Assembly: GCA_002791545.1 (NCBI GenBank)
Contig: PFXG01000010.1
Coordinates: forward strand, 1-37,745
DNA: 37,745 bases
From: Zetaproteobacteria bacterium CG_4_9_14_3_um_filter_49_83
Lineage (GTDB): Bacteria; Pseudomonadota; Zetaproteobacteria; Mariprofundales; Mariprofundaceae
Direction of reading: 5' to 3'
Below, one piece after another: positions 16,597-25,424 of this stretch; position 1 is the stretch's first letter; each line of letters starts with the position of its first letter. Both the position numbers and the translations under genes were made by a program. The notes beneath the pieces were generated by a model. The model saw only the letters and a program-made list of their open reading frames with translations. It did not search any database and was not told where the DNA came from.

Positions 16597-17747
16597 GCAA
16601 GCCATTGAGGCAACTTACGATTGGCATCGAGTTGATTGATGATCCAGCCTGGATGGGTGGAACGCTCTACCTAAGAAATCTAGCGATATGTCTTGCTCGT
16701 TTGCCTGAGTCTGAGCAGCCGCAGGTGCGCTTGCTTGGTGCCCCTGACGTTGTATCGCGCTTTCTTGCTGAATGGGGTCATTTACAGATTTTTAACTCAA
16801 CAGTAGTAGATACCAAGTTGGGGCGATTTTTAGGGCGCATTGGCTTGCCTGCGAAGGCAGAAGCACCAGTTGATGTGGTCTATCCAGGATTTGGTACCCA
16901 AATTCCTAGAGCGGTTACGATACGCTGGATTCCAGACTTTCAACATCGTTATCTACCTCACCTTTTCTCATCCACCGAAATAGCTGCTCGGGACAAGTCC
17001 ATAGGAGCGATTGCGGAGCAACCGGGCGTGGTGATTTTGAGTAGCGAAGTAGCTGCAGAAGATTTTTGTCGTTTTTATCCCGGTCACAGGGCAACACCTC
17101 GTGTTTGGCATTTTTGTTCGCAGCTGGATACCACCAAGCCTGCATCTCACAGATCACTTGAGCAGTATAATCTACCTGAAAAATATCTCTATCTGCCGAA
17201 TCAGTGCTGGGTGCATAAAAACCACATCACAGTTTTGAAAGCTCTGGCTCGATTGCGCCGGGAATATGGCATGATCGTCCCTCTGGTTTGTACTGGTGCT
17301 CAGTCTGACCATCGTAATGAAATACATTTTGCATCTCTGATAAAGTTTATCGAGGATAGTGAGATGACCGATCAAGTTTATTTATTGGGTTTGATTGATC
17401 GAAACGATCAGGTGAATGTATTACGCCACGCAACAGCCGTGGTTCAGCCCTCGTTGTTTGAAGGTTGGAGTACGGTAGTAGAGGATGTTCGTGCGACTGG
17501 CCGCCCCATTTTTCTATCCGATATTTCAGTACACCGCGAGCAAGCGCCGAATACCTGTTTTTTCTTTTCGCCAGAGTCGGATGAACAACTTGCATTAATG
17601 TTGTTGGACAGATGGTCTGATATGCAATCAGGCACTGACCCCTTAGCAGAGGAGATTGCACGAGTAGAGTTGAAAACAAGAATTTTAGAGTCGGCGCGGG
17701 TATTTTGTGATATTGCACAAAATGCACGGACCAACCAAATATATTGA
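16593..17747 (+). CDS. GT4-family glycosyltransferase
   Basis: A 384-residue GT-B enzyme. The ATG at 16593 overlaps the previous TGA (ATGA) and has AAAGG upstream; an earlier in-frame ATG at 16563 lies inside the preceding gene. It has the N-domain start IGIELIDDPAWMGGTLYLRNL, WIPDFQHRYLP (112-122), PNQCWVHKNH (202-211) and the GT4 donor-site motif PSLFEGWSTVVEDVRA (286-301) with the E-x7-E pair Glu290/Glu297. The final 60 residues are helical. It is clearly paralogous to the gene at 18674 (shared WIPDFQHxYLP, RFYP, PRVWxFCS, NQxWxHKxH). It probably transfers one residue of the repeat unit. Confidence 0.9.
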   Translation: MSKPLRQLTIGIELIDDPAWMGGTLYLRNLAICLARLPESEQPQVRLLGAPDVVSRFLAEWGHLQIFNSTVVDTKLGRFLGRIGLPAKAEAPVDVVYPGFGTQIPRAVTIRWIPDFQHRYLPHLFSSTEIAARDKSIGAIAEQPGVVILSSEVAAEDFCRFYPGHRATPRVWHFCSQLDTTKPASHRSLEQYNLPEKYLYLPNQCWVHKNHITVLKALARLRREYGMIVPLVCTGAQSDHRNEIHFASLIKFIEDSEMTDQVYLLGLIDRNDQVNVLRHATAVVQPSLFEGWSTVVEDVRATGRPIFLSDISVHREQAPNTCFFFSPESDEQLALMLLDRWSDMQSGTDPLAEEIARVELKTRILESARVFCDIAQNARTNQIY

Positions 17748-17778
17748 AATTCAGCATACTATATTTAGAGAGTGATTT

Positions 17779-18543
17779 ATGATTACTAGAATAATTAATC
17801 GGTTAAAGAGAGTTATTCGACCGAATGTGTTGCAAGATATAGCTCTCGAGGCTGACCTGCTGTCTCAGCGAGGGATGGTGAATCGATTGCTTCAGGAACC
17901 ACATTGGGAACGTAAAATTGAAATCTATAATTGCTATGAATATTCAAGTGAGCAGGGCGTTTGGCTAAAAAAGAAGTCTAAGTATAGAGTGTCTGATACA
18001 GCGTGTGCAGATGTACTGTTAAGTGGGCAGGAATTAAAAAAAATAAATTATGGCTGCGGGGGGAACCTTAAAGAGGGGTGGTTAAACGTCGATTTATTTC
18101 CAAATGATGCGCCTAATTACAAGCTTATTAATTTACTTGAAAAGCATCCATTCCCAGATAACACGACACAGTTTGGTTTCTCAGAGGATATGCTTGAACA
18201 CTTGAATCAAGCAGAATCAATTTTTCTTATAAGTGAAATTTACCGGACTTTGGCAATTGGCGGGGTGTTGCGCTTAAGTTTCCCGGGGTTGGAAGGCGTC
18301 TTAAACAGACATTATTTGCCAGCGTCAGAGCTTAGGGTGAGGCAAGGCGAATTTGAGGCATATGCATTTTGGGATCATATTCATTTCTATTCAAAAGAAG
18401 AGCTATGCCTTGTGGCTAGACACATAGGGTTTAAAGAAATTGAGTTCGTTGAGTATGGGAAATCCAAACATTCTGACTTGTGTGGTCTAGATACGCGCTT
18501 TACCCAAATTGGTCTGAATACATATGTTGAGTTGACAAAGTGA
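17779..18543 (+). CDS. SAM-dependent methyltransferase-like protein
   Basis: A 254-residue protein between the two GT4 paralogues. After a basic helical N-terminus, the core has KINYGCGGNLKEGWLNVDLF (88-107), a pattern of predicted SAM-dependent methyltransferases in cell-envelope loci. EDMLEHL and SEIYRTLAIGGVLRLSFPGLE stand in for the usual LEHL and LKPGG motifs. The tail contains the DHIHFYSKEEL element common to this group. The acceptor is unknown. A 130-bp gap follows before the next gene; it is AT-rich and shows no promoter or terminator I can support. Confidence 0.8.
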   Translation: MITRIINRLKRVIRPNVLQDIALEADLLSQRGMVNRLLQEPHWERKIEIYNCYEYSSEQGVWLKKKSKYRVSDTACADVLLSGQELKKINYGCGGNLKEGWLNVDLFPNDAPNYKLINLLEKHPFPDNTTQFGFSEDMLEHLNQAESIFLISEIYRTLAIGGVLRLSFPGLEGVLNRHYLPASELRVRQGEFEAYAFWDHIHFYSKEELCLVARHIGFKEIEFVEYGKSKHSDLCGLDTRFTQIGLNTYVELTK

Positions 18544-18673
18544 CCCTCCCCCTTCTTTTTCTTCACGTGCCAGGAGGTCTGCTTGAAACTTTCCTTCTGA
18601 CTTTGAGTATGGCACAGGTATTGATTAGCATTACTGGAAATGATGTTTCTAGGGTTTTAACAGGTCGTTTGGT

Positions 18674-19900
18674 TTGAATACATCTGATTCGATCCGTGAT
18701 ACTGTGAAAGCAGCGAGTCTTATTGTTGAATTTATGGAGGATGCTAACTGGCTGGGTGGTTCGGTCTATATAGAGAATTTATTATCCACCCTTTCATTAT
18801 TACCAGAAACATCCCAGCCAAAAGTTGAGCTTCTTTTTCTTTCGTCTCCTAACTCGCCGACTGCCAGGCGGTTGTTGAGTTATCCGATTGTCCAGAATAA
18901 TGGAGATGGGCTTGATCTTCTCAATGAAATGGTGGTGATCATGCGTGGCTTCTATCGCCGAATTGGTATGCGATTTCCATGCCTTCGTTACTTGTCGTTT
19001 TCTGCAAGGAAAGGGGTTTATTTCCCGGTTTTCGACATATCGCAACCGAGGCGTAGAAACCTTTATTGGATTCCTGACTTTCAGCATCATTATCTTCCAG
19101 AGTTATTTAGTGCTTCAGATCTGGAACGAAGAAATCATCGATATGAGAGAATTGCTCAGGCTGAAGGAATTCTGTTGTTATCCAGTCAGTCTGCTTTAAA
19201 AGACTTCAGACGATTTTATCCCAATGTAAGCGTGGAACCTCGTGTCTGGTCATTCTGCAGCAGTGTTAAAGTAGACGATTCCGAGAGCTATCATTCTGTT
19301 CTGGAGAAATACAGTTTGCCCGCTAAGTTTTTATATGTGGCGAATCAGTTTTGGATGCATAAGGATCATAATACGTTATTTGAGTCATTGAGGCTATTGC
19401 ACGAAAAAGGAATTGATGTTCCGGTCGTTTGTACCGGGAAAGAAGAGGATCCGAGAAATCCGGAGTATTTTTCTTCACTGTGTGAAAAGTTGGCCCGTCA
19501 TTCAGTTAAACAGGTGTTTTTTCTCGGGATTATACCACGCAGTGAACAGATTCAGTTATATCGTTTTGCGGCAGCGGTTGTTCAGCCCTCCCAATTTGAG
19601 GGATGGAGCACGGTTATTGAAGATGCTAAAGCTTTAGGCCGCCCTATTATCGCTTCAAGTATTGATGTGCACAAAGAACAACTGCAGTGGGTTGAAAATG
19701 TACATTTGTTCAGAGCATCTGATCCAGTACATCTTAGTGAATGCATTGAAGTGTTATGGCCTGATTTGACAAGCGGCCCGGATATGGGTGCAGAAAAGTT
19801 GGCGGCGAAACGAAATGATATAAGGCGTATTGAATCAGCAAAAGCTTTTATGGTAATAGTTGAGGAGGCCATGACCTATCCTCAATGTAGAAAAACGTAA
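18674..19900 (+). CDS. GT4-family glycosyltransferase (paralogue of 16593 gene)
   Basis: A 408-residue GT-B enzyme. The frame opens at TTG 18674 with a weak AGG nearby; the next candidate, GTG 18704, would still keep the conserved LIVEFMEDANWLGG start, so the N-terminus is uncertain by about 10 residues. Motifs are WIPDFQHHYLPELFSASD (132-149), NQFWMHKDHN (224-233) and donor-site PSQFEGWSTVIEDA (305-318). Compared with the gene at 16593 it has the same order of conserved blocks but considerable divergence between them, so the duplication is old or the two were acquired separately. It should add a different, or successive, sugar of the same class. Confidence 0.88.
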   Translation: MNTSDSIRDTVKAASLIVEFMEDANWLGGSVYIENLLSTLSLLPETSQPKVELLFLSSPNSPTARRLLSYPIVQNNGDGLDLLNEMVVIMRGFYRRIGMRFPCLRYLSFSARKGVYFPVFDISQPRRRNLYWIPDFQHHYLPELFSASDLERRNHRYERIAQAEGILLLSSQSALKDFRRFYPNVSVEPRVWSFCSSVKVDDSESYHSVLEKYSLPAKFLYVANQFWMHKDHNTLFESLRLLHEKGIDVPVVCTGKEEDPRNPEYFSSLCEKLARHSVKQVFFLGIIPRSEQIQLYRFAAAVVQPSQFEGWSTVIEDAKALGRPIIASSIDVHKEQLQWVENVHLFRASDPVHLSECIEVLWPDLTSGPDMGAEKLAAKRNDIRRIESAKAFMVIVEEAMTYPQCRKT

Positions 19901-19914
19901 AGGGTGAACGAATA

Positions 19915-21747
19915 ATGTGCGGAATTAGCGGCTTGATTTCTCGTTACGCGATTAACGAAACTGATGCATCAGTGGTCAGGAATATGAATCAGAGACTTGA
20001 ACATCGAGGACCTGACTCTGAAGGATTCTTTTCTACAAAGCATGTGATGCTGGCGATGCGCCGCCTTTCTATTATTGATCTTGCAGGTGGCAAGCAGCCG
20101 ATCTTCAATGAAGAAGGCGATAAAGCAATTGTATGCAATGGGGAGATATACAATCACCATAAATTACGAGAGGAGCTTGAATCTCTTGGTCATCATTTCT
20201 CTTCTAATAGTGATGTTGAAACTGTTTTGCATGCTTATGAGGAGTATGGGATTGATTGCTTACAAAAGCTGCAGGGTATGTTTGCATTTGCATTATGGGA
20301 TGGAGCAGCGAAGAAGCTGTTGATTGCACGTGACAGGATGGGAGAAAAACCTTTATATCTGCATCAGGATGAAGGTGGGCAGTTATGGTTTTCCAGTGAA
20401 TTGCGCAGTTTGACCGAGGCGATAGCAAGCCCACAATTAACTCCTGAGGCATTCAATCTCTTTTTGAGCTTTCAATATATTCCAGAACCATTGACGCCGC
20501 TAAGAAATGTTGATGTGCTGCCAGCAGGTCATTATATTGAGCTTGATTCTGAATCAATCGTGATCAATCCAAAACCTTTTTGGGATATGACTCTGGCACA
20601 TGCAGATCCTTCACAGCCAGTGATAGTGACTGAGGAAATTCTTGACAATGCCTGTCGCATGATGGGATGTGCCGATGTGCCTGTTGCTATAGCTCTTTCA
20701 GGAGGTATTGACTCTAGTCTGGTTGCTGCGCTTACCGCGCGCCATTATCCGGGGCAACTGCATGCTTTTACGATTGGCTATAAAGGTCGTCCGGCTACTG
20801 ATGAACGAGCATTCGCTGCTACTTTGGCAAAAGAGTTGGGGATTGGATTTACCGAAGTTGAAATTGAAACATCGGATGTCATCGAAGGATTTCCAGCCTT
20901 ATTGGCGGCAATGGATTCACCTATTGGAGATATTGCTGCTTTTGGTTATTACTCGGTATGCAAGGCAGCAAGGGAGGCTGGATATCCGGTGCTTCTCTCG
21001 GGGATGGGCGGAGATGAGTTTTTCTGGGGATACGAGTGGGTGCGAGAAGCTGTTGTAAGGAATGAGAATATTCTGGCAGGTAATACGACAAGGCAGCCAT
21101 GGTGGAAACGATTGTTTTTCAAGGAAAAGCCGCAATATCCTGATTTCTTTGGAGTACACCCCGATTTATGTAATGGCGATGGGTGGTCCCGCTCACTTAT
21201 GCCCTCTAAAATGCGTGAAAGTTTAATTGCTGGCTACTGGCTTGATCAGGCTTCTTTGGATCTATCCCGTCCGGTTCATCAAGCGGTTTCGGAATTGTTA
21301 AATCGAACATGGTTACGGTCAAACTGTCTGGCTTTGGTTGACCGCATGGGCATGGCACACTCGGTAGAGGTAAGGTTGCCATTGCTAGATGTGGAGCTCA
21401 TCAATCGAGTTGCAGGGATGCGTAACGATGGATTGGTGGACTGGATGAAACCTCATAAATGGCTGTTGGTTGAGGCGCTTAGCGATGCGCTTCCCAGAGA
21501 AGTTCTTTCACGTAAGAAGCAGGGATTTACTCCGCCGATTAGTGAGTGGATGAATGGTATTATCAAGCGTTTTTCCCCTTTGATCACTGATGGAGCACTG
21601 CTTCGCCAAGGATTGTTGGATTCAGAGCTTTTGAAAAGTAAATGGTCTAGCTTTGATCTTCCTTTTCAATATAAGCTAACATTGCTTGAGTGTTGGGTGA
21701 GGTTACATATAGAAATGCAGTCTGTTGATGGGCTGCTGAAAAGGTGA
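19915..21747 (+). CDS. asnB: Asparagine synthase-like glutamine amidotransferase
   Basis: A 610-residue class II glutamine amidotransferase of the AsnB family. The nucleophile Cys2 follows the initiator Met (MCGISG); the glutaminase domain has RGPD (31-34) and NGEIYN (75-80). The synthetase domain has the PP-loop SGGIDSS (262-268) and the LLSGMGGDEFFWGY segment. In cellular metabolism AsnB makes asparagine, but homologues in O-antigen and capsule loci (such as WbpS) are thought to amidate sugar carboxylates. The ugd gene 1.3 kb downstream makes a uronic acid the likely substrate. It has an AAGGG ribosome-binding site. The symbol marks the family, not a proven reaction. Confidence 0.9.
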   Translation: MCGISGLISRYAINETDASVVRNMNQRLEHRGPDSEGFFSTKHVMLAMRRLSIIDLAGGKQPIFNEEGDKAIVCNGEIYNHHKLREELESLGHHFSSNSDVETVLHAYEEYGIDCLQKLQGMFAFALWDGAAKKLLIARDRMGEKPLYLHQDEGGQLWFSSELRSLTEAIASPQLTPEAFNLFLSFQYIPEPLTPLRNVDVLPAGHYIELDSESIVINPKPFWDMTLAHADPSQPVIVTEEILDNACRMMGCADVPVAIALSGGIDSSLVAALTARHYPGQLHAFTIGYKGRPATDERAFAATLAKELGIGFTEVEIETSDVIEGFPALLAAMDSPIGDIAAFGYYSVCKAAREAGYPVLLSGMGGDEFFWGYEWVREAVVRNENILAGNTTRQPWWKRLFFKEKPQYPDFFGVHPDLCNGDGWSRSLMPSKMRESLIAGYWLDQASLDLSRPVHQAVSELLNRTWLRSNCLALVDRMGMAHSVEVRLPLLDVELINRVAGMRNDGLVDWMKPHKWLLVEALSDALPREVLSRKKQGFTPPISEWMNGIIKRFSPLITDGALLRQGLLDSELLKSKWSSFDLPFQYKLTLLECWVRLHIEMQSVDGLLKR

Positions 21748-21754
21748 TTTGCTA

Positions 21755-22684
21755 ATGTCTGAAAAGAAAACTGTAATTGTTACAGGTGCTTTTGGAACCA
21801 TCGGCCGGCAAGTTGCTTCAGCACTGGCTTTATGCGATTGGTACGTGGTCGGCGTAGGCCATGGACGATGGGGCGTTGGTGAGCAGAACAAGTGGGGAGT
21901 ATCTGTTTGGAATGAAAGGGATATAACTTTAGAAAGCCTGCGTGAATTAGCGGTGAAACCGGCACTTGTCGTTCATTGCGCTGGTAGTGGCGATGTCGGG
22001 GCCTCAGTAAGATCACCTCACACAGATTTTATTCGTACTGTAACAACTACTGCTGCAATGCTTGAGTTTTTAAGAAACGACTGCCCCGATGCATCGTTTG
22101 TTTACCCTTCAAGTGCGGCTGTATACGGAGTGGTAAATCAATTTCCAATGAAAGAGGGGGTCTCTGGACAGCCTACCTCGCCGTATGGCGTTCATAAGAA
22201 AATTGCCGAAGAAATGGTGGTTGAATATGCGCGCCTATTTGGTTTGAAAGCTTCTGTAGTTCGTTTGTTTTCAGTGTATGGGGAAGAGTTCCGTAAGCAG
22301 TTGCTGTGGGATGCATGTCAGCGAATTTCTTTGAACGAGTCTTTGTTTTTTGGAACTGGCGAAGAAACGAGGGATTGGTTACATGTTGACGATGCTGCTC
22401 GACTTTTGATTCAAGCGGGAAATTACGCTTCATCGTTATGTCCGATTGTTAACGGGGGATTCGGAGAGTCTGTCTCGGTTAGAAATGTATTAACTGATAT
22501 ATTTCGGTTGATGGGCCGAAATGATCAGCCAAGCTTTTGTGGAACCCAGCGGCCTGGAGATCCAGTTCACTATCATGCTGATATTGGGGAGGCTTTGGCT
22601 TGGGGGTGGCGGCCTGAAGTTTCCTGGAAAGATGGTTTGGCTCGGTATGTTTCTTGGTTCAGGAAGGAACATGATTTAGATTGA
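21755..22684 (+). CDS. NAD-dependent epimerase/dehydratase (extended SDR)
   Basis: A 309-residue protein starting at ATG 21755, 7 bp after the asnB stop; a TTG at 21749 adds two residues. The NAD-binding loop is VTGAFGTIG; the active site has PSSAAVYG and the catalytic SPYGVHK (Tyr-x3-Lys), followed by RLFSVYG. RDWLHVDDAARLL is the usual sugar-nucleotide epimerase segment. It is therefore a complete nucleotide-sugar epimerase, dehydratase or reductase, and the exact substrate cannot be assigned. It ends just 2 bp before a block of inverted-repeat elements. Confidence 0.88.
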   Translation: MSEKKTVIVTGAFGTIGRQVASALALCDWYVVGVGHGRWGVGEQNKWGVSVWNERDITLESLRELAVKPALVVHCAGSGDVGASVRSPHTDFIRTVTTTAAMLEFLRNDCPDASFVYPSSAAVYGVVNQFPMKEGVSGQPTSPYGVHKKIAEEMVVEYARLFGLKASVVRLFSVYGEEFRKQLLWDACQRISLNESLFFGTGEETRDWLHVDDAARLLIQAGNYASSLCPIVNGGFGESVSVRNVLTDIFRLMGRNDQPSFCGTQRPGDPVHYHADIGEALAWGWRPEVSWKDGLARYVSWFRKEHDLD

Positions 22685-22686
22685 GT

Positions 22687-22783
22687 CTAGGAGGCTGTCC
22701 GAAAATAGGAAGCGTCGCGAGGGAAAGCGTGGTTGAGTCAGTTTTTCCGCAGTAGGTTTTTCTATTCTCGGACAGGCTCCTAG
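22687..22783. mobile_element. Miniature inverted-repeat element A
   Basis: A 97-bp element bounded by CTAGGAGGCTGTCCGA (22687-22702) and, inverted, TCGGACAGGCTCCTAG (22768-22783), matching at 15 of 16 positions and continuing inward through a near-match AAATAG/CTATTC. It has no coding capacity. Its right 42 bp (22742-22783) recur at 22907-22948 with 38 of 42 identical bases. This looks like a non-autonomous element moved by a transposase encoded elsewhere; I cannot name the parent family. The long stem could also act as an RNA hairpin ending the upstream transcript. Confidence 0.75.
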
Positions 22784-22948
22784 GAGTCTGTCGGACTTAG
22801 GCAGCTGTAGCGAGAAATAGCAGGATTGAGTTGGTTTTTAGCATTGATTCGAGGCGAATGACGGGTCTATTTAACGAGAATCAAGGCGAAAACTGGCCAA
22901 TATCCGCTTTTCCGCAGTAGATTATTCTATTCTCGGACAGCCTCCTAG
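22780..22948. mobile_element. Miniature inverted-repeat element B
   Basis: A second element of about 169 bp sharing the CTAG junction with element A. Its left end is CTAGGAGTCTGTCGGA (14 of 16 to the consensus) and its right end TCGGACAGCCTCCTAG (22933-22948), which is a perfect inverted copy of the left end of element A. The pair may thus be nested or a composite (22687-22948, 262 bp) flanked by perfect 16-bp inverted repeats. The interior contains two similar segments (TTCGAGGCGAATGAC and ATCAAGGCGAAAACTGG). No gene. The 142 bp that follow (22949-23090) lead into ugd and show no clear promoter. Confidence 0.72.
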
Positions 22949-23090
22949 CATTTTTGGCTCTTTTTTTGTGGGCGATAGGTGTTGATTAGCCCCAATGTTG
23001 GTAAATAGGTGTGTTTGAAAATGGAGTAATGGCTTTGAATTTTTTATGGACTTTACTTGCTGTACAGATGAGTGATCCTAAGGCTTTGAG

Positions 23091-24257
23091 ATGAAAATTA
23101 CAGTTGTAGGCTCAGGATATGTTGGCCTTTCCAATGCGATTTTACTAGCTCAGCATAATAAGGTGGTGACTTTAGACATCATGCCTGAGAAAGTGTCGAT
23201 GCTTAATTGTAAGGAGCTCCCGATAAAAGATCGGGAGATGGAATATTTTCTGAAAAATAAACAGCTTGATTTTCGCGCTACTCTGGATAGAGCGGATGCA
23301 TACTCAGATGCAGATTACATTATTGTTGCCACTCCTACAGACTATAATCCTGTAACTAACTTTTTTGATACGTATTCAGTTGAGTCAGTTATTCATGATA
23401 TTATGAAATTTAACTCAAGCGCTTCGATAGTGATTAAGTCGACTGTTCCGGTAGGCTTTACGGCATCACTTCGAAATAAATTTTCATGTGATCGATTGAT
23501 ATTTTCTCCAGAGTTCTTACGTGAGGGTAGTGCTTTACATGATAACCTTTATCCCTCGCGGATTATCATTGGACAGAACTCCAAGAAGGCGGAAAAGTTT
23601 GCGGATCTTTTGAAAGAAGGAGCCATTAAGAAAGATATCCCTGTATTGTTCACTAATTCAACTGAAGCAGAGGCAATCAAGCTTTTTGCTAATACTTTTT
23701 TGGCTATGAGGGTTTCTTATTTTAACGAACTTGATACCTATGCTGCTACTCATGGTCTGGACACTCGGCAGATTATTGATGGTGTGGGATTAGATCCTAG
23801 AATTGGTAACCATTATAACAATCCATCTTTTGGATATGGTGGATACTGTCTTCCTAAAGATAGTAAACAATTGCTGGCAAATTATAAAGATGTTCCACAG
23901 AATATTATTTATGCAATTGTTGAGTCAAATTCAACGCGTAAAGATTTTATAGCAGATTCAGTTATTCGTATGAATCCCAAAGTGGTAGGGGTTTATCGAC
24001 TTATAATGAAGGCCGGATCGGATAACTATAGATCATCAAGTATTCAGAGTATTATGAATCGAATTAAAGCAAAAGGAATTCATGTGATCGTATATGAACC
24101 AACGCTGAATGAAGCAGAATTTTCACGTTCGCCTGTAGTTAATGACTTGCTTTTGTTTAAATCTAAATCCGATGTGATTGTTGCTAACAGAATGAATGAA
24201 GAATTGTCTGATGTTTCTGAAAAAGTATATACCAGAGATTTGTATGGTAATGGTTGA
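23091..24257 (+). CDS. ugd: UDP-glucose 6-dehydrogenase
   Basis: Oxidises UDP-glucose to UDP-glucuronate with two NAD+. At 388 residues it is the compact form found in many capsule loci. It has the N-terminal NAD loop [32 protein letters not shown], the Lys197/Asn201 pair in [10 protein letters not shown], and the catalytic cysteine in [10 protein letters not shown] (Cys253). The C-terminal UDP-binding domain is complete. The ATG is preceded by AAGG with 7-nt spacing. The gene is AT-rich and stands immediately right of the inverted-repeat elements, so it may begin a separately acquired module and its own transcript. A related activity on UDP-ManNAc is unlikely given the length and motifs. Confidence 0.93.
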   Translation: MKITVVGSGYVGLSNAILLAQHNKVVTLDIMPEKVSMLNCKELPIKDREMEYFLKNKQLDFRATLDRADAYSDADYIIVATPTDYNPVTNFFDTYSVESVIHDIMKFNSSASIVIKSTVPVGFTASLRNKFSCDRLIFSPEFLREGSALHDNLYPSRIIIGQNSKKAEKFADLLKEGAIKKDIPVLFTNSTEAEAIKLFANTFLAMRVSYFNELDTYAATHGLDTRQIIDGVGLDPRIGNHYNNPSFGYGGYCLPKDSKQLLANYKDVPQNIIYAIVESNSTRKDFIADSVIRMNPKVVGVYRLIMKAGSDNYRSSSIQSIMNRIKAKGIHVIVYEPTLNEAEFSRSPVVNDLLLFKSKSDVIVANRMNEELSDVSEKVYTRDLYGNG

Positions 24258-24326
24258 ATTTAGCTCTAACATGTTTTTAAAATATCTTTGCGAGGCTTGT
24301 CTTTTGTTTGAAAAGGAGGCGTTTGA

Positions 24327-25424
24327 TTGATATCAATAGCTATTCCTGTTTATGGGCAGCAACAGTTCATAGCTACAGCCTTGGAAAGTGTCAGGTGCCA
24401 ATCAGTAAGTTATGAAGTGGCGGTGATGGATGCAACTCCTGATGATTCTGTTCAGATGATATTGGATCAATATGCTGAAATTATTGCTTATAGCCGACAT
24501 GGAAAAGATGATGGTCAAAGTTCGGCAATTCAGGAGGGTTGGGATAATACTTCTGGAGAGATTGTTGCTTGGCTTTGTGCTGACGACTACTACTTTCCCA
24601 ATACTTTGGAGCTTGTGAATGATTTCTTTGATTCGCATCCTGAAGTGGATGTTGTTTATGGTGACAGTATGTTTGTAGATGCAAGTAGTCATTTTAAAAT
24701 GTATTTTCCTGCAATTGAAAACGATGCGTCTTGTTTGCCAGTCCGTGATTGCATTGCTCAGCCATCGTGTTTTGTCCGGAGAAAAGCATTGGAAAGCGTA
24801 GGAGGTCTGGATGTTACTATGCACTATATTATGGACTGGAATTTATGGATTCGTCTCTATAGAAGTGGCGCAAAATTTCATCACATGGAAAAATGCCTTT
24901 CTGTAACACGTGTTTATCCTGAAACGAAAACAAACGGTATGTCATATGACCGCTATTGTGAAGTCAATCATCAATTAAAACAGGGAGCCTCATTTTCAAG
25001 GCGTGTCAGAGGATTACTAGGAATGTTTTATTGTGATTTGGCAGAAAATAAAAAGAACTTTGCTTCAGATGTTGTTTTTTCATTGCTAACATGGGGGGTG
25101 TATGCTGAAAGTAAAATTTTTAGAACCAAAGCCAAATACAAGTATGGTTTGGAATTGTGGACAAACAAGATCATCGATACCTGCGAAATAAATCAACCAT
25201 GGTATCATTCAAAATCTCCGAAAGTCGTTTCCCTCACGGTGCTTCCGAATGTTGAAGTAACCTTAAGTGTGAACGGTCATCAAGTCATGTGTAATCACCT
25301 TGATAAGGATGCTGCACAGTTGTTTACCATTCCCGATAATCTTGCTAAGAATGAGCATAAAATGTGGCGTTTTCAGTTGCGAGTAGATGAACCATGTCGA
25401 TTAGTCTCTTTTGTAGTGATGTGA
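24327..25424 (+). CDS. GT2 glycosyltransferase with C-terminal beta-rich tail
   Basis: A 365-residue GT-A enzyme. The TTG start at 24327 is supported by a strong AAGGAGG 7 nt upstream and by the conserved beta strand beginning at once (ISIAIPVYGQQ). The metal/donor motif is WLCADDYYFP (82-91), and VVYGDSMFVD and the DWNLWIRLYRSG acceptor-side motif follow. Residues about 290-365 (VVSLTVLPNVEVTLSVNGHQV to RLVSFVVM) lie beyond the usual catalytic domain and look like a small beta-sandwich, possibly for glycan contact. It overlaps the next gene by about 31 nt. Specificity is unknown. Confidence 0.87.
   Translation: MISIAIPVYGQQQFIATALESVRCQSVSYEVAVMDATPDDSVQMILDQYAEIIAYSRHGKDDGQSSAIQEGWDNTSGEIVAWLCADDYYFPNTLELVNDFFDSHPEVDVVYGDSMFVDASSHFKMYFPAIENDASCLPVRDCIAQPSCFVRRKALESVGGLDVTMHYIMDWNLWIRLYRSGAKFHHMEKCLSVTRVYPETKTNGMSYDRYCEVNHQLKQGASFSRRVRGLLGMFYCDLAENKKNFASDVVFSLLTWGVYAESKIFRTKAKYKYGLELWTNKIIDTCEINQPWYHSKSPKVVSLTVLPNVEVTLSVNGHQVMCNHLDKDAAQLFTIPDNLAKNEHKMWRFQLRVDEPCRLVSFVVM

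Noticed and set aside
18544-18673. GTGCCA...TGGCAC inverted repeat in the 130-bp gap between the methyltransferase and the second GT4 gene
   Set aside because: Six-base arms over 40 bp apart are expected by chance; no promoter, terminator or coding content could be supported.
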